A DNA stretch of 64,000 bases from Candidatus Dechloromonas phosphorivorans (GTDB lineage: Bacteria > Pseudomonadota > Gammaproteobacteria > Burkholderiales > Rhodocyclaceae). Below, piece after piece: positions 44,744-53,308 of this stretch; the first letter of the stretch is position 1, and each line of letters begins with the position of its first letter. The position numbers were made by a program, and so were the translations under genes. The stretch is taken from the NCBI GenBank assembly GCA_016709495.1, contig JADJMS010000013.1, positions 62,001-126,000 on the forward strand, given 5' to 3'. Below the pieces are notes generated by a model. The model worked only from the letters and a program-made list of their open reading frames with translations. It was not told the origin of the DNA and made no database searches.

Positions 44744-44903
44744 GGGAAACGCAGGATAACACTGCCCGGAATAGGGCGAGCACGACTCCCGTTATAATTC
44801 GCCCAGCGGTCTGAGTACCGTCCTGATTTAGTGGCGCGTTGGCGCCGTGTAAACTGCCGCGACATCCGCACGGCAGTGGTTGCTGTAATAACCGGAGTTA
44901 TAG

Positions 44904-45782
44904 ATGAACCATTCGACCTTGCGCCGCCTGGCGCTGAAAAGTGCATTTGTTTTTGCCTGTGCCGCTTTCACAGTATCCCTGCCCACCTTTGCCGCCGACG
45001 AAGTTCTGCGCGTTTCAGCTATTCCCGATGAAGCGCCGACCGAGTTGCAGCGCAAATTTGCCCCGCTCGGAAAATATCTCGAAGCCCAGACCGGTATGAA
45101 GGTCGTCTTTACCCCGGTTTCCGACTACGCCACCGTGGTCGAATCGCTAGCCACCAAGAAGATCGATCTCGCCTGGCTCGGCGGCTTCACTTTCGTGCAA
45201 GCCAAGATCCGCACCAACGGCACGGCCATCCCCATCGCCCAGCGCGAAGAAGATAGCAAATTTACCTCCAAGTTCATCACCGCCGACCCGTCCATCAAGA
45301 CCTTGAACGACCTCAAGGGCAAAACCTTCGCCTTCGGTGCGCCGTCATCAACCTCGGGCAGCCTGATGCCGCGCTTCTTCCTGCAACAAGCCGGCCTCAA
45401 TCCTGAAGCTGACTTCAAGCGCGTCGCTTTCTCCGGTGCGCATGACGCCACGGTAGCCTTTGTCGCCGCCGGCAAGGCCGATGCCGGCGTACTCAACGCT
45501 TCCGTCTGGGACAAACTGGTCGAAACCAAGAAAGTCGATACTGACAAGGTGCACGTCTTCGCAACGACGCCGCCGTATTTTGACTACAACTGGACAGTAC
45601 GCGGCGATCTCGACCCGGCACTGGTCAAAAAGCTGACTGACGCCTTCCTCAAGCTTGACCCTGCCAACCCGGAACACAAAGAAATTCTCGCCCTGCAACG
45701 CGCGGCCAAGTTCATCCCGACCAAAAAGGAAAACTACGACGGCATTGAGAAAGCAGCCCATGCGGCAGGCTTGTTGAAGTGA
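44904..45782 (+). CDS. PhnD-type ABC transporter substrate-binding protein (putative selenate or phosphonate)
   Basis: The protein has 292 residues. After the signal peptide (KSAFVFACAAFTVSLPTFA) comes a PhnD-like domain: SAIPDEAPTELQRKFAPLGK, DYATVVESLATKKIDLAWLG and FGAPSSTSGSLMPRFFLQQAG. The SAIPDE-start subgroup has been named a putative selenate ABC transporter, while classical PhnD binds phosphonates or phosphite. The formate dehydrogenase here uses Cys and not Sec, so a selenium need is not evident from this window. It is followed by an ATPase and a double permease with overlapping starts. Confidence 0.82.
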   Translation: MNHSTLRRLALKSAFVFACAAFTVSLPTFAADEVLRVSAIPDEAPTELQRKFAPLGKYLEAQTGMKVVFTPVSDYATVVESLATKKIDLAWLGGFTFVQAKIRTNGTAIPIAQREEDSKFTSKFITADPSIKTLNDLKGKTFAFGAPSSTSGSLMPRFFLQQAGLNPEADFKRVAFSGAHDATVAFVAAGKADAGVLNASVWDKLVETKKVDTDKVHVFATTPPYFDYNWTVRGDLDPALVKKLTDAFLKLDPANPEHKEILALQRAAKFIPTKKENYDGIEKAAHAAGLLK

Positions 45783-46591
45783 GTTTTGCGCTGGATGGCG
45801 TGGGGCTGATCCACGCCAATGGTTTTGTCGCACTCAAGGGAGTGACACTGAAGGCTGAGAAGGGCGAACACATCGCCCTGATCGGCCCATCCGGTGCCGG
45901 CAAAACCTCCTTGCTGTCGCTGCTCGGCACAGCCCTGCAGGCGACAGCAGGCAGTGTCACAGTATTAAATTTCGCCCCTTTTTTGCAGTCGACCGGGACA
46001 ATCAAGTCGCTACGCGCCCGGATCGGCACCGTCCATCAATCGCCACCAATTCCTGGCCGGCAACGGGTAGTAACTGCGATATTGGCCGGCAAACTGGGCC
46101 AATGGCCGGCCTGGAAATCACTGGCTTCCCTGATTTATCCGCTCGACATTCCCGGTGCGCAAGCTGCTCTCGAACGCGTCGATCTCGCCGAAAAACTCTT
46201 TGCGCGTTGCGACCAACTCTCCGGTGGCCAGTTGCAACGCGTCGGCATCGCCCGCGTGCTCTACCAGCAACCCGAGCTGATCCTCGCCGACGAACCGGTT
46301 TCCGCCCTCGACCCGACGCTGGCGCTGGCCACCATACGCTTGCTTATAGCAGATGCCGCAGCACGCAATGCAACGCTGGTCACCAGCCTGCACGCGGTCG
46401 ACCTCGCGCTCGGTAACTTTTCGCGCATCGTTGGCGTCAAGGCCGGGAACATTGCTTTCGATTTGCCGGCTGGTGAAGTCACGGTGCCCTTGCTGCATGA
46501 TCTCTACGCCAGCGAAGGCGAGGAATTGCCGGTTCAGGCCCACGAGCCAAATTTCCTGGCGCAAGCCAACACTCGCAACGCATGTCGCTGA
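45779..46591 (+). CDS. PhnC-type ABC transporter ATP-binding protein
   Basis: The protein has 270 residues. Walker A GPSGAGKTSLLSLLG, signature LSGGQLQRVGIARVL and Walker B LILADEPVSALDPTLA are intact. VHQSPPIPGRQRVVTAILAGKLG is characteristic of the phosphonate-transporter branch. The GTG start overlaps the binding-protein stop (GTGA) and its end overlaps the permease start by 10 bases, so translation is coupled. Confidence 0.9.
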   Translation: MSFALDGVGLIHANGFVALKGVTLKAEKGEHIALIGPSGAGKTSLLSLLGTALQATAGSVTVLNFAPFLQSTGTIKSLRARIGTVHQSPPIPGRQRVVTAILAGKLGQWPAWKSLASLIYPLDIPGAQAALERVDLAEKLFARCDQLSGGQLQRVGIARVLYQQPELILADEPVSALDPTLALATIRLLIADAAARNATLVTSLHAVDLALGNFSRIVGVKAGNIAFDLPAGEVTVPLLHDLYASEGEELPVQAHEPNFLAQANTRNACR

Positions 46592-48141
46592 CACCCGTTT
46601 CCGATGCTGACCCCGCCGCCCGTCGGCGGCTGATCGGTGCGCTGGCAACGCTCGCCATTCTCTGGCCGCTGTTCCAGGCCGCTGAAGTCAAGCCCGGCGC
46701 CTTGTTTGACACAGGTAATCTGAAAGTCATCGGCAACTTCCTCGCCGGCTTCCTGCCGCCGGAAACCGGGAGCGAGTTTCTCGGCTATCTCGCCAAGGCA
46801 ATACTGGAAACACTGGCGATAGCGACCGCCGGCATGACGCTGGCGTTCGTGATTGCCTTGCCGCTGGCTTATCTGGCAAGTGGTGCCGCGCGTGAAAAGC
46901 CAACCCTCAACCCATTCACCCGCAGCCTGCTCACCATCCTGCGCGGCATTCCTGAGCTAGTTTGGGCGTTGATTTTCGTCCGCGTTTTCGGCCTTGGCCC
47001 GGCAGCAGGCGTGCTCGCCCTCGGGCTAACCTACGGCGGCATGCTGGCCAAGGTCTATGCCGAAATACTCGAATCAGTTGATGCGGCACCGGCCAATGCG
47101 CTGCGCCACAGCGGAGCGAGCCGATCGCTGGCGATTCTTTATGGGCTGATTCCTCAGGCCGCGAAGGAGCTCACTTCTTACAGCATTTACCGCTGGGAGT
47201 GCGCCATTCGCGCCTCGGTGGTCATGGGCTTCGTCGGCGCCGGCGGCCTCGGTCAGTTGATGGATCAGGCGATGAAAATGCTTAACGGCGGCGAAGCGGC
47301 CAGCATACTGCTCGCCTTCATGCTGCTGGTTTTTGCCGCCGACGGTATTTCCGGCTGGTTGCGCCGTGCGCTGGATACTCAACCGGCGCCCAAGCCTTCG
47401 CCTTTTGGCGCACGCAGTGTGTTTGTCGCATCCACCCTTTTGTTTGCCATCGGCGCCAGTTTCGGCCTGCTCGACATCAGCTTTGCAGCGCTGTTCACCG
47501 CCGAAGCGGCGCATTCAATCAGCGAATTCATCGCCGGGTTTTTCCCGCCGGACCTCTCGGCTGATTGGCTAGGCAAGGTCGCCCAAGGCATCTGGGAAAC
47601 GCTGGCCATTTCCATCGTCGGTACGCTGCTCGCCGCGCTAGCGGGGTTGTTGCTAGCCCTGCCCAAATGGCGCCCACCTTTCAATTTTCTGCTCAATTCC
47701 CTGCGTTCCGTGCCGGAGCTGGTCTGGGCCACCATCACCGCACTGGCAGTCGGTCTCGGCCCCTTTGCCGGCGCCCTGGCCCTGGCCTTGCACACAAGCG
47801 GCGTTCTTGGCCGTCTTTATGCGGAAGCCCTGGCCAACGCGCCCGCCACACCCGGCCGGGCACTACAGCTGAGCGGTGCATCCGGAGGCCTCGCCTTTCT
47901 CTACGGGACACTGCCCGGTGCCGCCCCGCAACTGATCGCCTACACGCTCTACCGCTGGGAAATGAACATCCGCATGGCTGCCATTCTCGGCTTCGTCGGT
48001 GCCGGCGGCCTCGGCCAGTTACTTTATTTCGAGCTGTCGCTTTTTCACCATGCGCAGGCGTCGACCGTCATCATTGCCATGCTGCTGTTGTCGATCGCCG
48101 TCGACCAGAGCAGCGCCTGGCTGCGCCAGCGGATGCGCTAA
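46582..48141 (+). CDS. PhnE-type ABC permease, tandem double-domain
   Basis: The protein has 519 residues and is built from two homologous permease halves. Each half has an EAA-like loop: LRHSGASRSLAILYGLIPQA and LQLSGASGGLAFLYGTLPGA, each followed by YRWE...GFVGAGGLGQL. Classical phnE is about half this length, so one polypeptide probably supplies both permease subunits. It completes the binding-protein/ATPase/permease operon. Confidence 0.9.
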   Translation: MSLTPVSDADPAARRRLIGALATLAILWPLFQAAEVKPGALFDTGNLKVIGNFLAGFLPPETGSEFLGYLAKAILETLAIATAGMTLAFVIALPLAYLASGAAREKPTLNPFTRSLLTILRGIPELVWALIFVRVFGLGPAAGVLALGLTYGGMLAKVYAEILESVDAAPANALRHSGASRSLAILYGLIPQAAKELTSYSIYRWECAIRASVVMGFVGAGGLGQLMDQAMKMLNGGEAASILLAFMLLVFAADGISGWLRRALDTQPAPKPSPFGARSVFVASTLLFAIGASFGLLDISFAALFTAEAAHSISEFIAGFFPPDLSADWLGKVAQGIWETLAISIVGTLLAALAGLLLALPKWRPPFNFLLNSLRSVPELVWATITALAVGLGPFAGALALALHTSGVLGRLYAEALANAPATPGRALQLSGASGGLAFLYGTLPGAAPQLIAYTLYRWEMNIRMAAILGFVGAGGLGQLLYFELSLFHHAQASTVIIAMLLLSIAVDQSSAWLRQRMR

Positions 48142-48196
48142 AAATATTCAAGATTTGATTCATAATTGCCGTTCCTTTAATCCACTCAGGATAGTC

Positions 48197-48559
48197 ATGG
48201 CCCGTCAGCGCGGCAATGTGCGCGACTTTCCCGGCAAACGCTGGCTTAATCTCGGCCTGCGCACCGTGCACATCGCCGGCATCGTTCTACTTGGCGCTGC
48301 GCTACTGGGTGGAACCGATAGCAGCCAGGGCGCAATCATTGCATTTGTCTCCGGGCTTGGCATGTTCGCCAGCGACACCTGGGCCAATCCTGTTCAATTG
48401 CGTGAAGTGGCCGGTTTTGGCGTTCTGGTCAAACTCGGCCTGGTCGCCGGGATGGTGCTGCAACCGTCTCAGGCCATGAATATTTTCTGGCTGATTCTGG
48501 TCATTTCGACACTCCTCTCGCACGCCCCCGGCGCGCTGCGTCATCGCCAGCTGTTCTGA
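48197..48559 (+). CDS. Small membrane protein, hypothetical
   Basis: The protein has 120 residues. A basic N-terminus (MARQRGNVRDFPGKRW) precedes three or four predicted helices (VHIAGIVLLGAALLGG, IIAFVSGLGMFASD, VLVKLGLVAGMVLQ, NIFWLILVISTLLSHAPG). No named family is recognised. It sits 55 bases after the double permease and 24 bases before the DsrE gene, so it may belong to the same transcript. Start ATG 48197. Confidence 0.7.
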   Translation: MARQRGNVRDFPGKRWLNLGLRTVHIAGIVLLGAALLGGTDSSQGAIIAFVSGLGMFASDTWANPVQLREVAGFGVLVKLGLVAGMVLQPSQAMNIFWLILVISTLLSHAPGALRHRQLF

Positions 48560-48583
48560 CTTTTTCCTTACAGGCCATCAATC

Positions 48584-48937
48584 ATGCAAAACATCCTGAT
48601 CATCATTCACGCACCACCTTACGGCAGCGAACGAGTTCTTTCCGCCTTGCGCCTGGCAACAGCGCTGGCTGGCAACGATGCCAAGCCAGCCATCCGCATT
48701 TTTCTGATGTCGGACGCTACCGTACTTGGCCTGCCCAACCAGATCGACGGCGCCGGTAATGGACTGCAAGGCATGGTTGAACAGCTGATCGCCCAAGGCG
48801 TCGAAATTCGCCTGTGCCGCACTTGCGCCTTGGCCCGAGGACTCGGCGATTTGCCCTTGATTCCCGGCGCGACGATAGGCACGCTGGTTGAATTGGCGGA
48901 AGCAACGCTGCAGGCCGACAAAGTCATTACGTTCTAA
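48584..48937 (+). CDS. DsrE/DsrF-like protein
   Basis: The protein has 117 residues. The DsrE-like fold is seen in ILIIIHAPPYGSERVLSALRLA, IRIFLMSDATVLGLPNQ and ADKVITF. CRTCALARGL carries the two cysteines near residue 80. DsrE-type proteins relay sulfur, or in related forms act in selenium or redox chemistry. Association with the preceding transporter suggests oxyanion-linked sulfur/selenium handling, but this is inference. Confidence 0.82.
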   Translation: MQNILIIIHAPPYGSERVLSALRLATALAGNDAKPAIRIFLMSDATVLGLPNQIDGAGNGLQGMVEQLIAQGVEIRLCRTCALARGLGDLPLIPGATIGTLVELAEATLQADKVITF

Positions 48938-48949
48938 CACAGCCGAAAC

Positions 48950-48970
48950 CTGTTTCGGTCAACGCCAAAA
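48950..48970 (+). repeat. Near copy of dispersed GTTRCGGTCRAC motif, intergenic
   Basis: It reads CTGTTTCGGTCAACGCC followed by AAAA. The core has one mismatch (T for R), but the 3' extension matches fully. It lies in the short gap between the DsrE and DUF1302 genes. Confidence 0.6.
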
Positions 48971-48984
48971 AAGAGTCAAATTTT

Positions 48985-50785
48985 TTGCCGCCTAAAATCA
49001 TCTGGCAACACGCGCTGCTCTACGCCTCTTCTACCCTGATCTGGCCGTCTGCTCAGGCGGCTGAGTTCGAGTTCGGCGAAGGCAAGTTGATCGTAACCGG
49101 GGCCATTTTTGCCGGCACCGTTGTCCGCACTGACAAACCGGACCCCACAGTGCTGCCCGATAACAATAGTCGTCTGGTCGGCATCAAAGGCGGGGCAATT
49201 ACCCCGTCCGCCGGCCGCAACCAGGATGACGGCAACCTCAATTTCAAGCAGGGCGATGCGGTCAGCACGGTCCTCAAAGGCTACCTTTCGCTCGAGTACA
49301 AGCTCGGCGACTTTGGCGCCGTATTAAGCGGCAAGGCCTGGCACGACTATGCACTGACGAATCAGGAAGTACCCTGGGGCAACCTGGGCAACAATTATGC
49401 GGCGGACCAGCCCTTAAGTGACAGGGGCGCCAATCCCTACTCAGCTTTTAGTGGCGTCCAGATCGACAATGCTCACGGTTACGGACATCACCAAAATGAC
49501 AATTTCGCGGTCGACTGGAAATTAGGCTGGCAAAAAATTGACTGGGGCCAGCGCTTCATCATTCTAGGTGGCTTGCGTGACCTGACGCCGGTCGACTTTG
49601 CTGCATTGGTTCGCCCCGGCACCTTGCGCGATGAAGAAACGCGCATCGCGATTCCTGCCCTGTCGCTCAATTTTGGCCTGACTCAAAATACCTAACTCGA
49701 AGGTTTTTACCAGTTCAGTTTTACCCCCAACGCGCCGAATCATTGCGGCACCTTTATCGTTCAGGGCGACTTTTCATCGCCCGGTTGCGACAAATTGATG
49801 TTCGGCAATATCTCGGATCGCGAGGCGATCAAAACGGGTCGCTATCTGCGACGAGCAGAAACGCCGGCGGTATCGAACAGCGGGCAATTCGGGCTCGCCC
49901 TGCGCCACAAGTTGCCTTCGCTCAATACCGATCTCGGCTTTTTCGCCACGCAGTTTCACTCGCGACAGTCCTTCTACAGTGCCTACACCGCCAAAATTAC
50001 AACCGGCACCCAGCTTTTCAATCCCGCCACACCCGATCTGAACCCCAAGTATTTCACCGAGTACCCCGAGGAAATCCGGATGTTCGGCACCAGTTTTGAG
50101 ACACGCTTTCGCGGCGGCGCGGTTTATGGCGAACTAAGCTATCGACCCAATCAACCGCTACAGTACAACGGCGTCGATCTGCTCAATGCCGCACTATTAT
50201 CGTCAAATACGGCCTCCCCGCTGAGCACCAGCCTGCACGCGCTCAGCCCCGGAGCAAAATTCAAGGGCTGGGAAGCGCACAAGGCAGTTCAATTGCAGCT
50301 TGGCAGTAATTTCGTGATCCCCAAAGTGCTGGGCGCCACCGGTTTGTCCTTGGGTGGAGAAATGATTTACAAGGGCATCCCCGATTTACCGGACCAAGGT
50401 GAATTCCGCTTCGGCAGAGCCGATGTCTTTGGCTCCGCCGGCTGGAACGGTGCCGCTTGCGCAGCACCGGCGACCGAAAAGCAGTGCTCCCGTAATGGCT
50501 ACGTCTCGCGCCACGCCTTTGGTTATCGCTTGCGTGCCGGCTTGCGCTATGCCGAAGTGGTCAGCGGGTTGATCTGACCCCGTCCATTTTCTTTGCCCAT
50601 GATGTTTCAGGCTGGGCCGGCGACAACACTTTGAACGAAGGCCGGATGCTCGCCATCCTCTCGCTACGCGCCGACTTCCAGAAAAAATGGGTCGCCCAGA
50701 TTGCCTGGCAACCGACCTGGGGAGGCGAATACAACAACCAGTCGGACCGCAGCACGGTTCAGGCCAATCTTGGCTATACGTTCTA
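48985..50785 (+). pseudogene. DUF1302 family outer-membrane protein (stop codon plus frameshift)
   Basis: This is a ~600-residue beta-barrel-type protein of the DUF1302 family. The N-terminal signal-like segment (LLYASSTLIWPSAQA) and AEFEFGEGKLIVTG, DDGNLNFKQGDAVSTVLKG and LGDFGAVLSGKAW are family features. A TAA at 49693-49695 interrupts the frame in QNT*LEGFYQF, and the same frame then continues. Near 50566-50568 a GGG, if GGGG, would restore SGVDLTPSIFFAHDVSGW and the C-terminal TVQANLGYTF (aromatic last residue). The N-terminal start is a TTG at 48985. Real decay or base errors are both possible. Confidence 0.75.
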
Positions 50786-50803
50786 AGTGAACCGGAAACC
50801 CGC

Positions 50804-51142
50804 CTAAAGAGACTTTTGGTACTCTGCTTCAGCCCACAGTGCTTTGGCAAAGGCTTTCCAGGCGACACCACCATGGGTCTCGACGCCAACGGAGGCGCTT
50901 TCTTCCATCGTGCGCAGCATGATTGCCGCCAACCCAAAGAGATCGAGCTTGGCCATCAACTTGTAATCGACCGGCGCCGAAGCGGGAACCTTGATATCTT
51001 TTGCTGTCGGGGAAAGCGCCTCGCGGGCAAGCTTACGCACCTGTGCCTCGTTATTCCAGTCAATCCCGAGAACAACCCCCTTCCGTTCAATTTGCAGTTC
51101 GATTTCTTTGGTGCTTGCCGCGTAATTTTCGAATCCAGTCAT
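50804..51142 (-). CDS. Hypothetical protein
   Basis: The protein has 112 residues, starts MTGFENYAASTKEIELQIER, and is soluble and helical (NNEAQVRKLAREAL, KLDLFGLAAIMLRTMEES). No family is recognised. The codon pattern and a plausible ribosome-binding site (GAGGTG before the ATG) support it. It is convergent with the DUF1302 gene and upstream of the pgm promoter region. Confidence 0.65.
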   Translation of the reverse strand: MTGFENYAASTKEIELQIERKGVVLGIDWNNEAQVRKLAREALSPTAKDIKVPASAPVDYKLMAKLDLFGLAAIMLRTMEESASVGVETHGGVAWKAFAKALWAEAEYQKSL

Positions 51143-51282
51143 TTTTCACCTCTTGCCTATCGATAAGTTACTAAACCATGAAATTCATGGTTGGTGATTT
51201 TCCGCAAGATAGTCTTGCCTCGGCCATGCGAAGGGATCACCATAAGCTTTTCACCCGATCAGAATAACTCAAGGAAAAGAAC
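51143..51282. other. Intergenic region with a 17-base palindrome upstream of pgm
   Basis: A perfect dyad accatgaa-a-ttcatggt at 51175-51191 lies between the hypothetical gene and pgm. It could be an operator or a small hairpin. No open frame fits here. Confidence 0.45.
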
Positions 51283-52917
51283 ATGGCTCATCCTCTTGCC
51301 GGCCAGGTGGCCCCGGTTGCCAGCCTGACTGATATTCCCGCTTTGCTGGCGGCTTACCGGAATGTACCGGACATCAACAACCCAACCCAGCGCGTTGCCT
51401 TTGGCACCAGCGGCCATCGCGGCAGCGCCTTGAACGGCAGCTTCAACGAGGCGCACATACTGGCAATCGCTCAGGCGGTTGCGGAATACCGGGCGCAGGC
51501 CGGGATCAACGGCCCGTTGTTTCTCGGCAAGGACACCCATGCTCTTTCTGATCCGGCGCAACAGACGACGCTGGAAGTGCTCGCTGCCAACGACGTACTG
51601 ACGCATTTGCAAGCCGATGATGGCTACACGCCGACGCCGGTCATTTCGCGCGCCATTCTCACATTCAACGCCGCCAACAAAACCACTCGGGCGGACGGCA
51701 TCGTCATCACGCCGTCGCACAATCCGCCGCAGGATGGCGGCATCAAGTACAACCCGCCGCATGGCGGCCCGGCCGATACCGATGTCACCGGCTGGATCGA
51801 GCAACGCGCCAATGCGCTGATGGCCGACGGCAATCGGGGCGTCAAGCGGCTGCCTTATGCACAAGCCTTGAATGCGCCGACCACCAAGGCAGTTGATCTG
51901 ATGACGCCTTATATTGCCGACCTCGGCAAAGTCATCGACATGGAAGCAATCCGCAAGGCGAATCTGCGGATCGGAGTCGATCCCCTGGGTGGTGCCGCCG
52001 TTGCTTACTGGCAGCCGATTGCCGAGCTTTACGGGCTGAATATCGAAGTCGTCAATCCACAGGTTGATCCGGCCTTTGGCTTCATGACGCTCGATCACGA
52101 TGGCAAGATCCGCATGGATTGCTCCAGCCCTTACGCGATGGCCAGCCTGGTCGCGCTCAAGGACCGGTTCGACATTGCCTGGGGCAATGATGCTGACGTC
52201 GACCGGCATGGCATCGTCACGCCATCGATTGGCCTGCTCAACCCGAACCACTATCTGGCAGTTGCCATTCAATACCTGCTCAGCCATCGCCCGGCCTGGC
52301 CGGTCAGCGCGGCTGTCGGCAAAACACTGGTTTCAAGCAGTTTGATCGACCGCGTTGTTGCCAGCCTAGGCCGCAAGTTGCAGGAAGTGCCGGTTGGCTT
52401 CAAGTGGTTTTCTGGTGGTCTGCTTGACGGCAGCATCTGTTTCGGCGGCGAGGAAAGTGCCGGGGCCAGCTTCCTGAGTCGCGATGGTTCGGTATGGACG
52501 ACGGACAAGGACGGCATCATCCTTGGCCTGCTGGCTGCTGAAATCACCGCCGTCACCGGCAAGGATCCTGGCCGTCACTATCAGGATATGGCCGCCCGCT
52601 TCGGCACGCCGTATTACATCCGGATTGATGCGCCAGCCAGCCCGGCGCAAAAGGCTGCGTTCAAGCAACTAACAGGTGATCGCGTCAGTGCCGCGACGCT
52701 GGCCGGTGAAACGATCACCGCCCGCCTGACCCGCGCACCGGGCAACGACGCAGCCATCGGTGGACTCAAGGTAACGACGGAGAACGGCTGGTTTGCCGCC
52801 CGGCCATCCGGCACCGAGGATATTTACAAGTTGTACGCCGAGAGTTTCAAGAGCGCTGCGCATTTGCAGCAGATCGTCGACGAAGCCAAACAGATCGTCA
52901 CAGCAGCGCTGGCCTGA
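51283..52917 (+). CDS. pgm: Phosphoglucomutase (alpha-D-glucose phosphate-specific)
   Basis: The protein has 544 residues, close to the 546 of E. coli Pgm. FGTSGHRGSALNGSFNEAHI is the family N-terminus. The phosphorylated Ser sits in VITPSHNPPQDGG, the Mg site in WGNDADVDRHG, the substrate loop in FGGEESAGASFLSRDGS, and the phosphate-binding end in RPSGTED. It interconverts glucose 1- and 6-phosphate in glycogen and envelope sugar metabolism. A bidirectional terminator follows. Confidence 0.95.
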   Translation: MAHPLAGQVAPVASLTDIPALLAAYRNVPDINNPTQRVAFGTSGHRGSALNGSFNEAHILAIAQAVAEYRAQAGINGPLFLGKDTHALSDPAQQTTLEVLAANDVLTHLQADDGYTPTPVISRAILTFNAANKTTRADGIVITPSHNPPQDGGIKYNPPHGGPADTDVTGWIEQRANALMADGNRGVKRLPYAQALNAPTTKAVDLMTPYIADLGKVIDMEAIRKANLRIGVDPLGGAAVAYWQPIAELYGLNIEVVNPQVDPAFGFMTLDHDGKIRMDCSSPYAMASLVALKDRFDIAWGNDADVDRHGIVTPSIGLLNPNHYLAVAIQYLLSHRPAWPVSAAVGKTLVSSSLIDRVVASLGRKLQEVPVGFKWFSGGLLDGSICFGGEESAGASFLSRDGSVWTTDKDGIILGLLAAEITAVTGKDPGRHYQDMAARFGTPYYIRIDAPASPAQKAAFKQLTGDRVSAATLAGETITARLTRAPGNDAAIGGLKVTTENGWFAARPSGTEDIYKLYAESFKSAAHLQQIVDEAKQIVTAALA

Positions 52918-52923
52918 AAAAAT

Positions 52924-52948
52924 ATGGCCCGCCACCGGGGCGGGCCAT
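52924..52948. terminator. Bidirectional terminator between pgm and the formate dehydrogenase cluster
   Basis: A 10-base perfect stem ATGGCCCGCC/GGCGGGCCAT has a 5-base loop. A-rich sequence precedes it (AAAAAAT at 52918-52923) and TTTC follows, so it can stop transcripts from both converging genes; the T tract is stronger on the minus strand. Confidence 0.82.
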
Positions 52949-52963
52949 TTCAGGCAAAAAGAC

Positions 52964-53293
52964 TTACTTTTTAACTTCAGGCGCTGCCGGTGCGGCGGCG
53001 GGTGCTGGCGCAGGAGGTGCAGCTGCCGCCGGTGGAGCAGGAGGAGGCGGAGGGGGAATTGGCGTCGGCTTGACGACGATACCCTTGGCCTTCTGATCCT
53101 TGATGTATTTCTCGGCAACGCGGTCCTGCGATTTGCCAAGCAACTCACCTTCAACCTTGGCGGTTTCTGCCGCCTTGACCTTGGCTTCCTCGGCTTTGGC
53201 CTTGGCCTCTTCGCTCGGCGGCGGCAATTTGGCCCAGGCGCCGGCACTTGTTACGGTCAACGCCAAAATAAGGGCAAATTTTCTTAGCTTCAT
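52964..53293 (-). CDS. Secreted Ala/Lys/Pro-rich small protein
   Basis: The protein has 109 residues. The signal peptide KFALILALTVTSAGAWA is followed by an Ala/Lys/Glu helix (SEEAKAKAEEAKVKAAETAK) and a Pro/Ala-rich end (IPPPPPPAPP). It sits last in the formate dehydrogenase operon, 16 bases after the gamma-subunit gene. Function is unknown. The signal peptide overlaps a copy of the dispersed motif (LALTV). Confidence 0.7.
   Translation of the reverse strand: MKLRKFALILALTVTSAGAWAKLPPPSEEAKAKAEEAKVKAAETAKVEGELLGKSQDRVAEKYIKDQKAKGIVVKPTPIPPPPPPAPPAAAAPPAPAPAAAPAAPEVKK
53247..53269 (+). repeat. Copy of dispersed GTTRCGGTCRAC motif, full length
   Basis: The plus strand reads GTTACGGTCAACGCCAAAAT, one of the longest matches. 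It overlaps the signal-peptide codons of the 109-residue protein on the opposite strand. Confidence 0.7.
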
Positions 53294-53308
53294 TTCACAT
53301 TCCTCCCA

